Of a stretch of DNA of 64,000 bases, positions 29,817-42,294 are shown piece after piece (position 1 is the first letter of the stretch; the number at the start of each line of letters is the position of its first letter). The notes beneath the pieces are model-generated. The model did not search any database, was not told where the DNA came from, and saw only the letters and a program-made list of their open reading frames with translations. The DNA is from Bolinopsis microptera (lineage: Eukaryota; Ctenophora; Tentaculata; Lobata; Bolinopsidae): assembly GCF_026151205.1 (NCBI RefSeq), contig NC_087081.1:3169246-3233245 (forward strand). The letters run 5' to 3'. The position numbers and the translations under genes are program-made.

Positions 29817-32800
29817 AACCAACGTTACGATGAAAACTGCGATCAAATGCCGCGCATTTATTATACAGGCGTACGTTTATAAACGTATATATATAAATAT
29901 TAATATATTGCATATTTAATTGTTGCTCAGCAACTCACCCACGGTCAATTATTACTGCTTTTCATACAAGTTACAACAAAATCTTCATGTTATGTATTCT
30001 GGGTTTGGATGCAGGATATTACCCGCTTAAAATATTTCCAACGCGTTACATAATACTCAATAAATGTGATAGATTTGTAGTGTTGTAATTAGTTTAATTA
30101 GTTTATAATATTTCCAATACATATTGTTTATTTGTACGGGTATCACCCGTTGAAAGTTTGTATAGCTATTTGTAACTATAAGGATCTTCAATCGATAGTC
30201 TTTATAGTAGTAACAGTAATATTGAGACTGTGAGTGTGATCATCTCGTGATTTAGTCTATTCAGGTGCCTTCTAGGAACATGATTACGAAGAACAAGAAT
30301 CAGTCCTTTTGGAACACAAGGAAGTGCCACGTGTTGTTACAAATATAAACAGTCTTTCATTAAGTCAAGTAACGCGAAGTAACGCTATAAGCTGCTAAGT
30401 AAAGCTTTGAACTGCTTTACTGGGCGGCGCTCAGGTAATGAAGTGCTCTGTGCTACTCTTACTCGAACATCCTTTTAAACTCTTGTCTGGGTTAATTTGA
30501 TAGGTAACGAGAAAATAATTTCATAGTCGAAACCTGTATTCTTGCAAGCTCCAGACTGTCTGGAGTCCAGACAGTAGAAGTTTGAGTTCAAGGCATTTAC
30601 AACTACAGCCTCCAAACCTTTATGAACCACCTAAACGTAAACACTAAAGAGAAAAAGGGCTGCATGAAGATCGTTGAAATTAGCATGAGGGCATCGTACA
30701 CCATCTATCTGTCCAGAAACACTATTGTATGGACAGATGATTGGGAGTTAGTCTAATGATTGGGACTTATACTAACCATGAAAGTGATATTGCTGTGTCG
30801 TTGAAAGACCGTACTACCAGTCAAAGATGTACCTCATCACGCGACGACAAGCAGTTATGCTTGTAGGTGAATACTGAATATGCACTTATATAGTTGAAGT
30901 TGATCTACTGTATAATACTCCATTCAAAATAAATCTAAGATGACGTTAATACTTATATAATGTACTTAACATCTGCAATCTGCATCCATATTGGTTAGCT
31001 GTAATCAAAAAGTTACGCTTTCATCCCCCGATTCAAAATATTTAATACTATTACTATGAAGTAGCTATTGAATGGTGAAAATTCTAATATGGTGAGCAAC
31101 GAAAGCAATGTTACTATGACAATTCAAACCAATAACGTTAACCTGCAATCAATACAAGAGATCACAAAAAAAAACTTCCACATGTTACATGAGTCAGCAA
31201 GGATAGGATTCCTTGACAGGAGGACAACATCTGATCGGACAAGTACTAAACCGTAAAGTCTGTGATTTCTGCACCATCATCAAACAGCTAGAGGAAACTG
31301 GTTGATCTGCTGTGGAGGCAGAACCAAATTGAAGGAACATAAAAAATAACATGCCAAGAAATTGCACTGTGCTTTGCTCAACTTGATTGGAGAGTACGTG
31401 TTCTATAACCGAAGATCCAGTTCTTTCACGGTCAACTACTATAGGTAACGTTACGGCACTGCATACCATGATGTGTCTAGTTAATAACTAAGTAATGTTC
31501 GGTAGATATTATGTAGTACTTGAACAGAGTGTAAAACGTGTGTACATCACCATTTTCTGTGATATATAATACCATTTGATGTATCTGTATTCAGTGTGTG
31601 TAATTTTAATTTAGTATTTTAACTAGTGTAGAATTATTTATAATTGTATACTATTTATAGTATACAATTATACGAATGTTTATAAACATTCGTACCAATT
31701 TTAGCCTGAATATGGCGTTGTCTCTTCAAACCGGATATTATCCAACTATCATTATTAACAAAGTAATCTAATACCCCCTTCCCATCTTCGTAACGGTAAT
31801 CAGTTTTGTCTGTATCCAGAGTACACGCTGCAAGGAAGGTGTTTCGTAGTAAGTGGTTAGTGGTCTCTCTCTGTTCTGGTCAACAGTTTCTGGCCTCCTA
31901 CTTAAAGAGTTCGTGCCCACAGAGTGCAACTCCCGCTAGCTGCACGCCAGGATTCCCAAATTACATACGAAATCATAAACAAATAAATATCAACGCAACA
32001 GACCTCTGGAGTCTTGAAGCTGTCGCTGCCTGTCTTAGAGCAAACCCACTTCCGTTGTAACGGTCAAAAGTGGTACAATGATGGTTCATATAGATGTTCA
32101 CTTAAGGTCACGTGAGTGCCTTCTCCTGGCACTTTATGCATTTAATTATTATAACTGTTGAGAACATAATATGCCTCCACATAACTACGCGAATGTACCA
32201 GTTTTATTACAGATGAATGTTAAATTGAATGTCATTAAAAATAAAGATAACAACCTTTTTAGAATTTAATGAATTATTATAGCAGCATACATGACATAAT
32301 ATTAATAAGATTTGCTTGCAGAAAGTAAATTTCGAATTATAAGCTGTTACGGCAAGGATAATATTTATCTGCTTGATACCTTACAATCATAAAATCCATT
32401 GCATTTTTAAACGCACTTTTGACCGTTGAATCGATTAAAAGTGGTTTAAAGTGATTTAAAATAAATTTTCATGGTAAAATTTGCCATATCTGCTAAAATA
32501 AACCTAAATTTGATGTTTTTTTTTCCAAATTTTTAACAATATTGCATATAGATTTGTCAGTATTTTTGTAAAGCTGGTTTTTGAATGAATTATAACGGTC
32601 ATACATGTATCAAATGAACCGGAAAATATTTGTATTCTATTTGTCTCAATTTTTCCTTCCGGGAAGTACCCACTTGATATACTTTATCGAAGTTTTATTT
32701 TGTTCACTCCACAGGTGTTTTAGATTATGATTTGTTAGGCCGCAAAAAATATAACAGAAAAGTGGCCTCCTTTCCGAAACAGCTTCTTTCTACTACAGTA

Positions 32801-33015
32801 AGCATTAGGGTTACTATAGCAACCCTACTCCCTAGTAAGCATTCATATGGCAATTTCATATAATCTCAACAGCACAAACGATTAAAAACGATTATGTACA
32901 CAAAGTTCCCAAATAGGTAAGTACTTAAGTGTAATGTTTAAAAAGTTCAATTAAAATTTCAGTATTTCTATCCAATATTCATATTGACTTATCATCATTA
33001 AAAAACACTTAAGTC
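29817..33015. other. Long stretch without a recognised gene
   Basis: Only short frames without similarity were seen. 30419-30440 holds a truncated copy of the GGGCGGCGCTCAG repeat. Two adjacent palindromes lie at 31640-31693. A promoter or exon was not recognised on either strand. Confidence 0.5.
31640..31693. repeat. Two adjacent perfect or near-perfect palindromes
   Basis: 31640-31671 has 14-base arms (ATAATTGTATACTA) around TTTA. 31672-31693 is ACGAATGTTTATAAACATTC plus GT, a perfect 22-base palindrome. Each could form a hairpin or cruciform. Confidence 0.75.
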
Positions 33016-34011
33016 CAGAGGCACATATTAGGTGCGGTAAAAAAATCGAAATTATGCAGTACCGCACCCGACTATAAAGGTAAAATGTGCGGTAAGTTGC
33101 GGTAAATTTTTACCAATTATGCGGCAAATGTGCGGCGATTTTTTCGAAATTTGTGCGGGAATTGTGCGGTTTTCTTTTGCATTTTCTCAAGGACTTTGGA
33201 AATTCTAAACGTATAACCGCCGCTCTTATCAAAAATAGGTCTGTTTATGTGTTACTGAGGGTGTAGTTCTTTACTAAGACCATGATTGAACCTATATTGA
33301 GATTCAGTTATCTGAGAACAGTGACTTAGAGTAATCAGATGATGTGGTGAAGTTACGAATGATAACTGATAAACTATAATCAAAGTATGGTAACGACGAG
33401 GGTTTCATAACGGCCTGGATCACGGTCCCGAAAGGGCCTGGGTAACGGTCCCGAAAGGGCCTGGGTCACGGTCCCAAAAGGGCCTGGGTCACGGTCCCGA
33501 AAGGGCCTGTGTCACGTGGTAACTGGGTCACGTGGCCTAGGCATGAGTTCCAAAAGGGCCTGGGTCCCGGTCCCGAAAGGGCCTGGGTCAGGGTCCCGAA
33601 AGGGCCTGTGTCACGTGGTAACTGGGTCACGTGGCCTAGGTATGAGTTCCAAAAGGGCCTGGGTCACGGTCCCGAAAGGGCCTGAATCACGGTCCTAAAA
33701 GGGCCTGGGTCAGGGTCCCGAAAGGGCCTGAGTCACGGTCCTAAAAGGGCCTGGGTCAGGGTCCCGAAAGGGCCTGAGTCACGGTCCTAAAAGGGCCCGA
33801 CTATAACATATTTTGGTTTTTACACTCGAAAATCTTAACGCGAAAATTTCAAAATTATGCGAAATTACGCGGAAAATGCTAGATTATGCGGAAACATGCA
33901 GAAAATTACAAAATGTGCGGACATGTGCGGAAAACAATAAATTATGCGGACACGTGCGGAAAACGGTAAATTGTGCGATCCCGCACCCATCGCACCTAAT
34001 ATGTGCCTCTG
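33016..34011. mobile_element. 996-bp non-autonomous hAT-like element with internal minisatellite
   Basis: The ends CAGAGGCACATATTAGGTGC and their inverse are flanked by a perfect 8-bp duplication CTTAAGTC (33008-33015 and 34012-34019). The CAGAGGC terminus is typical of hAT elements. Subterminal regions are full of TGCGG motifs (GTGCGGTAA, ATGCGGAAA) in opposite orientations. The middle is a GC-rich minisatellite. No transposase. Confidence 0.9.
33412..33797. repeat. GC-rich minisatellite, about 24 bp per unit
   Basis: Units of GTCACGGTCCCGAAAGGGCC with GTCAGGGTCCCGAAAGGGCC variants, partly as longer blocks that include TCACGTGGTAACTGGGTCAC. Every unit holds the near-palindrome GGTCCCGAAAGGGCC. 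Confidence 0.9.
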
Positions 34012-34875
34012 CTTAAGTCTAACAGTCTAGACTTGTTCGTCCGTGTTTATAATGCACCTTTCTATTGCTTTTAAGCTTAAACTTCGGCGGTTAAATTGCT
34101 AACTATGTTACATCTCTGTTCCTTGCCGTAAGGTCTTTCAACTTTCAAGCAAATTTTACTTCTCATTTCTACGAGAATGTGCTCTTGGAGTCGGGCGGTT
34201 CCTGGGGTAACATTTCTCAGTCCTTGCGAGAATTGAGAAGATCACTTATGTCACGGTGCACCCGGGATGACGGAGATTTCTCTGTCTCGGTTTGTAGTTC
34301 GTTTCGGGACTTTTACACCAGGGCACTGAGCCGCTCCTCGGAGTGCAGTTTCTTCTGTGGGCTGTCTGCAGCGCTGTTCTGGGATGGTACGACATTTGGT
34401 CTTCTCAGATTTTACACCACGACGTGTTACCCCCGCGATATCTTCACCATAAACCTCAACCATATCCCTATGTTCATTCCTCACCCTGAACCTACTGCAC
34501 TGACCCTTTACGCTAACCCTGACCCGTGAATTGTTATTGTGGGGTAAACCTTCGTGGGGTAAAATGTTCGTTCCTCGTTCTAGGCGCTAGGACGAACCTG
34601 AAACAGATCAAATTAATTTACAATCCCACCATATACAAAGTTTAAAATTACTCCAGTTTTAATAAGTGGAATTATTGTTAAGTTGTTATGTGATGTGAGC
34701 CATTCGACAGTCACTTTATTTAATTAGTATCAGAAATTTCTGCATGAAAGGCAGAGTGCTTCAATAGGACAGACTAAAGGTAATTAATACAGATTCAGGC
34801 TCCCTATTTCTATTATTCAAACTGAATAATTCGAGACTTATGCACTTGATCAAACCTTTAAACCCCCAATCTCCA
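34012..34875. other. Intergenic, no gene recognised
   Basis: Frames at 34179-34529 (plus) and 34251-34484 (minus) overlap in a GC-richer island. Neither resembles a known protein. It may be a decayed repeat. Confidence 0.45.
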
Positions 34876-35020
34876 GATAAGGTGATAAAATATAGAGATT
34901 AGATAAGGACTAACCTTTAGATAAGGATTAGATAAGGAGAGATTAGATAAGGAGAGATTAGATAAGGATTAGATAAGGAGAGATTAGATAAGGACTAACC
35001 TTTAGATAAGGTGAGAGTAG
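34876..35020. repeat. TTAGATAAGG tandem array at the 3' end of the receptor gene
   Basis: Copies of TTAGATAAGGAGAGA and TTAGATAAGGACTAACC. The array reaches into the coding exon: the last codons (LTLSKG) and the stop at 34995-34997 lie in repeat units. Confidence 0.82.
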
Positions 35021-37565
35021 ATCTAAGATACTGTCTCAGACTCGTACCCCTTGTCACCAGGATCATGGGCTTCATCACTGAGTTAAGGAAGACACTTACA
35101 TTCCCGGTGAAGTACACCAGGTAGTACTCGTGCTTAAAGAACCTGACGCTCGGGTTATAGAACAGAAGTGTAAGCTCGGTGATGAAATAGAGGCAACTGA
35201 AGAGAAGTGAGGAGACGGTGAGCTGGAGAACTGTAACTGTGATTGTCCTTTTTTGTCCTTGTGTGGCTCTGTTTGTTGTCTTCCTGAGCAGGGATATGCA
35301 GATAAACACAGCACAGACGACGGTTATAACAGCAGGAAGAACGAACGGGATCCCGAGGAGGATCACGTAAGATAACTCCTGGGTGATCTGCGGGTACACC
35401 TTCCACAGGAACTCGTTCCCTGTTTGAGCGTTAATCACGAGGAAGACAACACTAAACATGTAGTCCTTGACCCTCTCCGACCCGGACTCTATCACCACGA
35501 TCTCGTTCACCACTAGAGCTACCCAGATAGCCGGGTACACCCAGAGCACCGCTTTAATGAGCGTGTTGTTAACCTGGTAGACAGGGAACAACACGTTGAT
35601 AGCTCGAGTTATACACAGGACCAGGTTGTATAGGTTCTCCGTGCGGGAGGCGATGGCGAAGATGAACGCTTCAAATGGGACTAGGAGCCGGAGGGGGTGG
35701 ATGGAGTAGTTGATAGACGCGGCCAGGATCCCACCGTGCAGTATAGCACACCTGAAATAGTTCTCAGGGTTATTTATTGTTCGTCACTTTAGAACAATTT
35801 CGCTATAAGGAAGAGAGCGATTGATACCACTGTTGAAATAAAAGTATCATTCATTTATTAAGCTCAGATGCGTTCCAAATCCTCTCTAATCCCCAAAAAG
35901 GTTTACGGAGTTTATATGTGAACATGCAGTTCTAAAGAAATGTATTGCCCTGAAATCCACCTCAATATGATCACTTGGGTCAAAGCCTAAACTGGGTTTA
36001 ATCAAAATATTGATTTAAAGCAAGAACATGTGTGATAATAATTAATAGAAACTTATGAATTAATTTAATATCTTGCATTATAGCATCATGAACACCTTAA
36101 TGCTTAGCATTATAACTGGAATATTAATATTCCAAACCACAGCTTGCTCAGTATTAGTAGTCATAGTATATTATGCTAAAGATGATTTAGAGTTAAAATG
36201 GTACCCTGTAGAGTGTAGACTTAGAGTATTGCATTTTAAATTTAATGCCACACCTTGAATTGGTCCTAACATTAGGTGTTATCAACTTAAGCCCAGCTAT
36301 CAATGATTATACTAATTTTGGTGACCTGCTACCTGCAGCTTTGCATTCGAAGCGAATTTAATTCGAATAATACGTTTAAAGGTTTAATGCGAACTTAACA
36401 GCAGTGCCTGCAGTTTTGCAGAGGCTGGTTGATAAAATTTGAGACAGTATTTAACGAGCAAAACTGGTGAAGCAGACTACTGTAGTCTGCTTACTACAGT
36501 AAACTTTTGTTAATTTTGAAGTTTAAATCTCGGCCATTTCCAATAAACCCCATTATGAATGAATTTGAATTAAATACTTAAGTTTAGCGCTGATGATGTA
36601 TTGATAAATAATTCGATCTGATTAGCAATCACGTGTTTCTTGAGAATTGGGAATTGTCATTAACAAAAGTTTACTATCAGAGTATCGTGAAAAATTGTTT
36701 AAAAATGCCACAGGGAGGTAAAACCGCCAAAATATCGAATATTTCTGGAAAATTGGATTACTGACTTTCCTTTCAACATGATCCCTGCATAAACCTGATT
36801 TTGAACAACTTACAAAATTAAGTGATGAGAGATTATGTCAATTTTCGAATTTTGGCTATCATACTTTCTGAACCTACTCTTAGTCTGATATATAAACAAT
36901 AAAATAACCAAAAAATGAATCATTACTAAGTAATTAACTTACATGCCGAGAGAGCAGTCGAGAACAGCATTGTAACGGTAAATAATGTGCTGGATATTAC
37001 TGTTCTTGTTGCGGTAGAATAGGAAAATGAACGCGTTCATACACACACTGAAAATGGAAAAAATGTAAATTATATTTTAACGTTATATTATAACGTTACG
37101 ACACTAATGGGCCTAGCAGAGTTACTGCTTTTTCCTGTGCCAACAAACGATCTTACCACTGCAGCCTTTTAAAAGTAAAAGTCTTGGTACGAAGATTCTG
37201 AATGAAGCTACCATCCCTTTGTATAATTATAATCCAGCAATAAAACCGGAAACTGACTATAAATTTATGAAAATAAATAAATAAATAAATAAATAAATAA
37301 AATAAAATAAAATTATTAATTTAATTGGAAGTCCCACGACAATTAATTCGCAAAGTCTGCACTCTGCTGTACTGTATTTCCGAATCAGTAATATATCATG
37401 AAATATATATCGAATATTAAATATTGCTAAATATTACCTGATTACTCCGATAACAGATACTAGGAGGATGATGACGACATTGAACCTCTCATCAGTAAGG
37501 TAAGTGCTCAGTGTACTCGTAGTGTTGGGAATCTGTGTGGACTGCAAAGTTATCGGGTCATTCAT
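34995..37565 (-). CDS. Rhodopsin-like G-protein-coupled receptor, three exons, 329 aa
   Basis: Exons in order: 37438-37565 (ATG at 37565), 36943-37047 and 34995-35751 (stop TAG). Donors are GTAATA and GTAAGT, acceptors TTTTCAG and ATTTCAG, and the phases join without a stop. The N-terminus (about 28 aa) has an N-glycosylation site (NTTS). TM1 is VVIILLVSVIGVISVCMNAF, TM2 contains NAVLDCSL (conserved D), and TM3 ends in LCITRAINVLFPVYQ (R kept, DRY changed to TRA). TM4 is LWVYPAIWVALVV, TM5 holds LGIPFVLPAVITVVC, TM6 is LQLTVSSLLFSCLYFITEL and TM7 is LNSVMKPMILV (NPxxY altered to KPMIL). No cysteine is seen at the TM3 start or in extracellular loop 2. It is a plasma-membrane receptor with unknown ligand. 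All seven helices are present. Confidence 0.88.
35752..36942 (-). other. Intron 2 of the three-exon receptor
   Basis: Donor GTAAGT at 36942, acceptor ATTTCAG at 35752. No inserted gene was recognised; the 61-codon frame on the plus strand at 36073 is not supported. Confidence 0.75.
37048..37437 (-). other. Intron 1 of the three-exon receptor
   Basis: Donor GTAATA, acceptor TTTTCAG. It holds an AAAT microsatellite at about 37265-37312. Confidence 0.75.
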
Positions 37566-39212
37566 CTTGAACCTACACAAGATTATTGGTCAGATTTAGA
37601 ATAAATATTTTAAAATGTTTTATTTCTTCAAACCCGGTAACTTAAGGATAAATGAAATAAATTGAAATGGTAATTGTATATAAACCTAGAGTGGGAGAAT
37701 TTTGTCCAAACGCAACTCTTGCAAGAATTTTCGAATATGTCAGTCAGAAAATCAATTTTTTAAATCTGCAGCAAAAGGACACAAAGTATATTGTGTCCGG
37801 TAAAAGCAGATTGCAGCAGTGAGCAGTGACAGATCACAGATGACTAAAGAATAACGAAAATTTAGTCTATGACTTTATAATATTTCTGATCCACTGTACA
37901 CTCTTGATCCTATTAAAACTAAAAGCGACTTGAAACTAAAACTATAGGGTCTAGACATTGATCAAGATCGCCCAATCCAAGCAGGCTATATGTCTCGCTG
38001 ACCTGCAAAAAAGTCAGCACTTCCTTGTAAGGATATCAGGCGATCATTAAATATTTGTAAGTAGCCATTCAGGCCCTGCGGCCTGCACGGCTACTTACAA
38101 ATATCTAATGATCAATTGCAGGACCTTGAAGATATCGATTGTCAGAATAATCTTAAGAAAACTCAAAACGCAATCGTCATTTCAAAATTGAACTTTGAGA
38201 TTGCTTCGGTTCAACATTTATTTTCAGCTCAATCTGAAAAATGCAATCGCTTTCTTTGGGCCCGTGTTATAAACTTATAACTATCCAATCAACCAAACCA
38301 CAAGCCGTGTACCGCGTACGGATCAACGAGTTTTTATAACTGTTCCTTGGTCCCAGCACTTGATCACATGATCAGGTTATGCGCCGCGTGAGAGGATTAA
38401 TATTAAAAACAAAGACATATGCACCGCGTTACTACACAATTAAACTGCAAGCAATAAGAAATTAATAGAATGTAAGTCTATAGATTTGATTCGTGGTTGT
38501 AACAAACTTTAAGTTTTCCCATATCGGATGCAACTGGCAAGAGTGTTGCGGTGTCCATAGGCATCTTCCGATTAAAATACAGGGACTGCTATAAGCATAA
38601 GATCCCCAAAGTTACTTCGTGTAACTTTAATTTTGAATTGAGTGGGGAACTTAAATAAACTCGAGATAATTTCATGGTATCTTTAAAGCGCAAGAGTGTG
38701 AGGCTGTGCCACTTTGCAAACCAACAAGTTTTTAGCCGCAATATAGTGGGATAAGAATAAAAAGCAAAACCACTGAAATATTAGTATTACCATTTTACCA
38801 TTGCTATTATAATAGACTGATCCATACCAATACAACAAGTTTTGCACCAAGGCCAGAGCCCAGAACCAGTTTTATGTGGCGCTATTTATATCTTATTAAG
38901 TGTTTTTAAATGATTTTACTCTCATTTATGTAGGTTGATATATTTATAAGTTTATAAGTTGATAGTTTATAGGAAAAAAAAAATTCCCCAGCTTCTCAGC
39001 AATTGTGGCCACTTATTTCCATAAGGAATGTTAATCAATTATCCTTCACAGTTTTTGGATTACCACAGAGCCACATAGATCTGGAGGGGGATTAATTAAA
39101 TCATATAACTATAAGTGATACGAAAATTAGACGATCATATCTCCTTAAAAATGGTCCCGGAAACCAACCTGCACATTTTCAAACTGGATTGAGACAAACG
39201 TCTTTAACATTA
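37566..39212. other. Upstream region of the receptor, no gene recognised
   Basis: Contains the hairpin at 38042-38113. No clear TATA element or other exon was seen. Confidence 0.45.
38042..38113. repeat. 72-nt hairpin with two stacked stems
   Basis: The outer arms GATCATTAAATATTTGTAAG plus TAGCC pair with their inverse at 38089-38113 with one mismatch. An inner stem CAGGCC/GGCCTG closes a 4-base loop. It is of pre-miRNA size, but nothing proves transcription; it may also be a tiny foldback repeat. Confidence 0.6.
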
Positions 39213-39650
39213 ACAAGAATTGCGCCCGTTGTTTCGTTTCGGCGGACGTTATAGATTTCCATTCACTATAACTATAAATATAGGCTCCAATCAGCTCACT
39301 TCATAATAATAATATTGATACACATCAGTATACACTATACTACGCATGCCACGTACAAATTGGGCTCATTAGTATTTAGTATAACCTAATACTATACATT
39401 ACATAGTATACATTAAAATACACTCGCGCCGCTCATTCATTGACAGGCTATAGCTATATATACATCACATCTCCGCAAGCAATACTCGCGCGCTGCACTG
39501 CGCGCTAGTTGACATGGTTACTAACGGAAGTACGTACAGACGACATATTTAAACCCACATACCATGTTCTCCAAAATCCACGTTTTTCTGCCTAAACGTC
39601 CATTCGTAACCTTTCACTATTGCCTTTTTACAAAAGGGTGAACGGAAAAA
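39213..39650. repeat. Dispersed 0.44-kb repeat, copy 1
   Basis: TAACAAGAATTGCGCCCGTT through AAAAGGGTGAACGGAAAAAA is repeated in the same orientation at 57587-58017, with small indels. Internal parts include GCGCGCTGCACTGCGCGCTA. No coding capacity. Family unknown. Confidence 0.88.
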
Positions 39651-39946
39651 ATTGTGCACAGAAGTTCATACTATCATGTTAAGGGAAAAATACCCCTGTA
39701 CAGGGCCGGTCACTGCAAAGTGAGAACAATTCTATAATTTTGGTGAGTGCACAATTTAGAAACCAAGGACCTGCTTGAGTTGACACGTTATATACACCGC
39801 CTCGTGATATTCTATTAGCCAACCCGGCTGATCCCCCACCCCTCTCCCTATCCCACCCACTGCACCTTCCATTATATTATTATAATAATAATAATATATT
39901 ATTAATATGACTAGTAGTGCACCGTCCTTCCCGAAAACCATTTTGA

Positions 39947-41192
39947 GTGTCCCTGAGTACCCCTTCTATAGCCGGCTGGATCCTATTAAGCACCATTCTA
40001 TTTAGAGTCTTAGCTACAAGTGAAGTCAAAGATGGTGAAGTCAAAGATTGTTTTCGGGAAGAACGGTCTACTACTAGTCATATCTTGGCACTCAGAAGGA
40101 TTTTAGAGGGGGCTAGACAGAAAAATTTACCGGCAGCTATGGTGTTTGTCGATTTTAAAAAGGCCTTTGATTCACTTCACCGGGGAATTTTGATGCAAAT
40201 ACTAAAGGCCTATGGAATACCGGACAGTATTGTAGATATCATTAATCTACTCTATGTAAACACGAAGGGCAAAGTTATAACACCAGATGGGGACACCGAG
40301 CTATTTGATATCCTGGCAGGAGTTCTTCAAGCCTCGAGGACATACGTTAGCACCATACTTGTTCATTATAGCCCTTGACTATTGCATGAGACAAGCCTTA
40401 AGCAAGCACCCTGAAATAGGATTTACCATTAAGCCTTATCGGAGTAGGACAGTCAAGGCGGAGAAGATATCAGACACTGGTTTTGCAGATGACATTGCTC
40501 TGATAGCAGATACTGTAAAGGAGGCAGAGACACTGATGCTAGAGGTAGAAAGGGTTGCTGCTACAGTGGGACTTAAAATGATTGAAGGGAAAACCAAATT
40601 CATTACTCAGAACATCGAGAACCCTGATACCATCAAGTCCCTGGGTAACAACACAATAGAGCACGTGGAAGACTTTACCTATCTTGGTTCTAGAATCAGA
40701 GACAGTGAGAGTGATATCAGGGTGAGGAAAGGAAGAGCATGGGGAGCATGACTGGGGAAAGTCTATCGAGACCAGAGTGTTCACAGCACTAGTCGGGTCG
40801 GTGCTTTTATACGGTTCCGAGACTTGGACTATGACGAAAAGGCTAGAGAAGATGGTTAATGGTTGCTATACACGAATGTTAAGAATGGCCCTTAACATCA
40901 ATCAATATCGAGACCATGTCAGCAACCACAGCCTGTATGGTCCAAGATAACCCAACGAAGACTCAGACTTGCAGGTCATGCTCACCGACATCCGGAGCTG
41001 ACACTGAACAAACTGATCCTCTGGAAGCCGAGTCATGGGCACACTAGCAGGGGGCGACCTTACTTAACACTACCAGATAACCTAAAAGCAAATACTGGGC
41101 TGAAATCAGTAGATGAGATAGCTAGACTGATGGAGGACAGAAAGTTGTGGAGAACTGTTGTCAGTGGATCTCGGGAATACTACCCGCCTTAA
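39947..41192 (+). pseudogene. RTE-type LINE reverse transcriptase, 5'-truncated and frameshifted
   Basis: It reads FREERSTTSHILALRRILEG, then AMVFVDFKKAFDSLHRGIL (RT motif A), GIPDSIVDIINLLY and FDILAGVLQ. The frame changes near 40335-40350 and resumes at LAPYLFIIALDYCMRQAL, then SDTGFADDIALIADTVKEAE (FADD catalytic motif) and HVEDFTYLGSRI. After 40751 further pieces read SVLLYGSETWTMTKRLEKMV, RRLRLAGHAHRHPEL and RKLWRTVVSGSREYYPP before TAA at 41192, the usual C-terminal part of RTE/BovB-like proteins. At least three frame breaks make it inactive. The endonuclease part is missing. Confidence 0.85.
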
Positions 41193-42048
41193 GTCAAGTC
41201 AGTCATTATTAATATACTATACTAAGTTTGTTCAAGTTCGCACATTACACTATAATAACTATAAGTGCTAATAAACACTACACACGGTATTACGCGGCTC
41301 TGCTATATCACAGTGCTGTGTGATATTATCACAGTACCCCCTGCCAAGTTAACTAGAATCGTGCAGTGCTACAGTGCTTCAACCTCAGGAATTAGCCTTT
41401 GTGTGTGTCTTGATGTGTAGCTTAGTTAGACTCGTGGTTCTTACTTAGTGCTGGGATCTATAAGTTTCTTTCTTTCAGATACCAAGTTTAAGTACCTATA
41501 TAAGATTAGATGTAGAACCTTAACATGATAATAGTGATGTTGTTGATCCGTTTGAAGCTTTCTTTAGTTTTCATATTTCAGACGGCAGGACGGCTGTTTA
41601 CAAAATCTCCCAAACTTGAACAGAGCCTAAAAATATTTAAAAAGGTGGTCATGTTAACTGCTGCTAACTCATGTGCGAATTCAAACAGAGCATCAAAGAA
41701 GTGGTCATATCTGAACCATTTCTCAATAAAATTGTAAATTACAGTCATTACAAGTGGCGGATTATAATAATCTTCATTTAAAGACACGACCAGCATTTCA
41801 CTAAATTAGGTAATGCCAATGGTACTTAATCAGAGTCAATAACGGGCCAGCAGAGGCTAAATAGTTGACGTTCTCACGCGTTAATGCCTAAAATGCGAGT
41901 ATGCGATCACGCGTTCATTTTCTAATTCTATTTCTAGAGCTTTACAAATAGACACAGCCTCTCTAAAAAGAAAAGAAAAGTGTTGCCTTCTTTACTGCTC
42001 CACAATCAACCAACTGAATAACTATTTAACAGTCATGGTATTTATTAC
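41193..42048. other. No gene recognised
   Basis: Past the LINE end the sequence is AT-rich with only short unsupported frames. Confidence 0.45.
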
Positions 42049-42125
42049 TGGCCGCGCTCAGCCTGTCATTCCGCCGAATCTCTATTATGTTTATGAACAT
42101 AATAGCCTGGGGTCCCCATGTAAGG
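42049..42125. repeat. Short dispersed repeat, uninterrupted copy
   Basis: About 77 bases: GGCCGCGCTCAGCCTGTCAT, then CCGCCGAATCTCTATT, an internal palindrome TATGTTTATGAACATA, and CCTGGGGTCCCCATG. Other copies or pieces are at 24965-25045, 28971-29816 (split), 30419, 63177-63255 and, in part, in the interiors of elements A and B. Confidence 0.78.
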
Positions 42126-42294
42126 TATTTAACGTGCTTTTAGAAACAGGTGAGAACAAGGTACAGAACTGCATTAATTAAAAGCTACTATAGCAGCTCT
42201 ACCTACTGTTTATTCATTAAAAGCAAACCATTAAATACGGGTACTTTAATGTCCACTTTTCGGGATGGAATAAAAACTCCAGCTTCTATCCCGG

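Noticed and set aside
34179-34529. 116-codon frame and the overlapping 77-codon minus frame
   Set aside because: No homology recognised and no transcription signals; likely a GC-richer decayed repeat.
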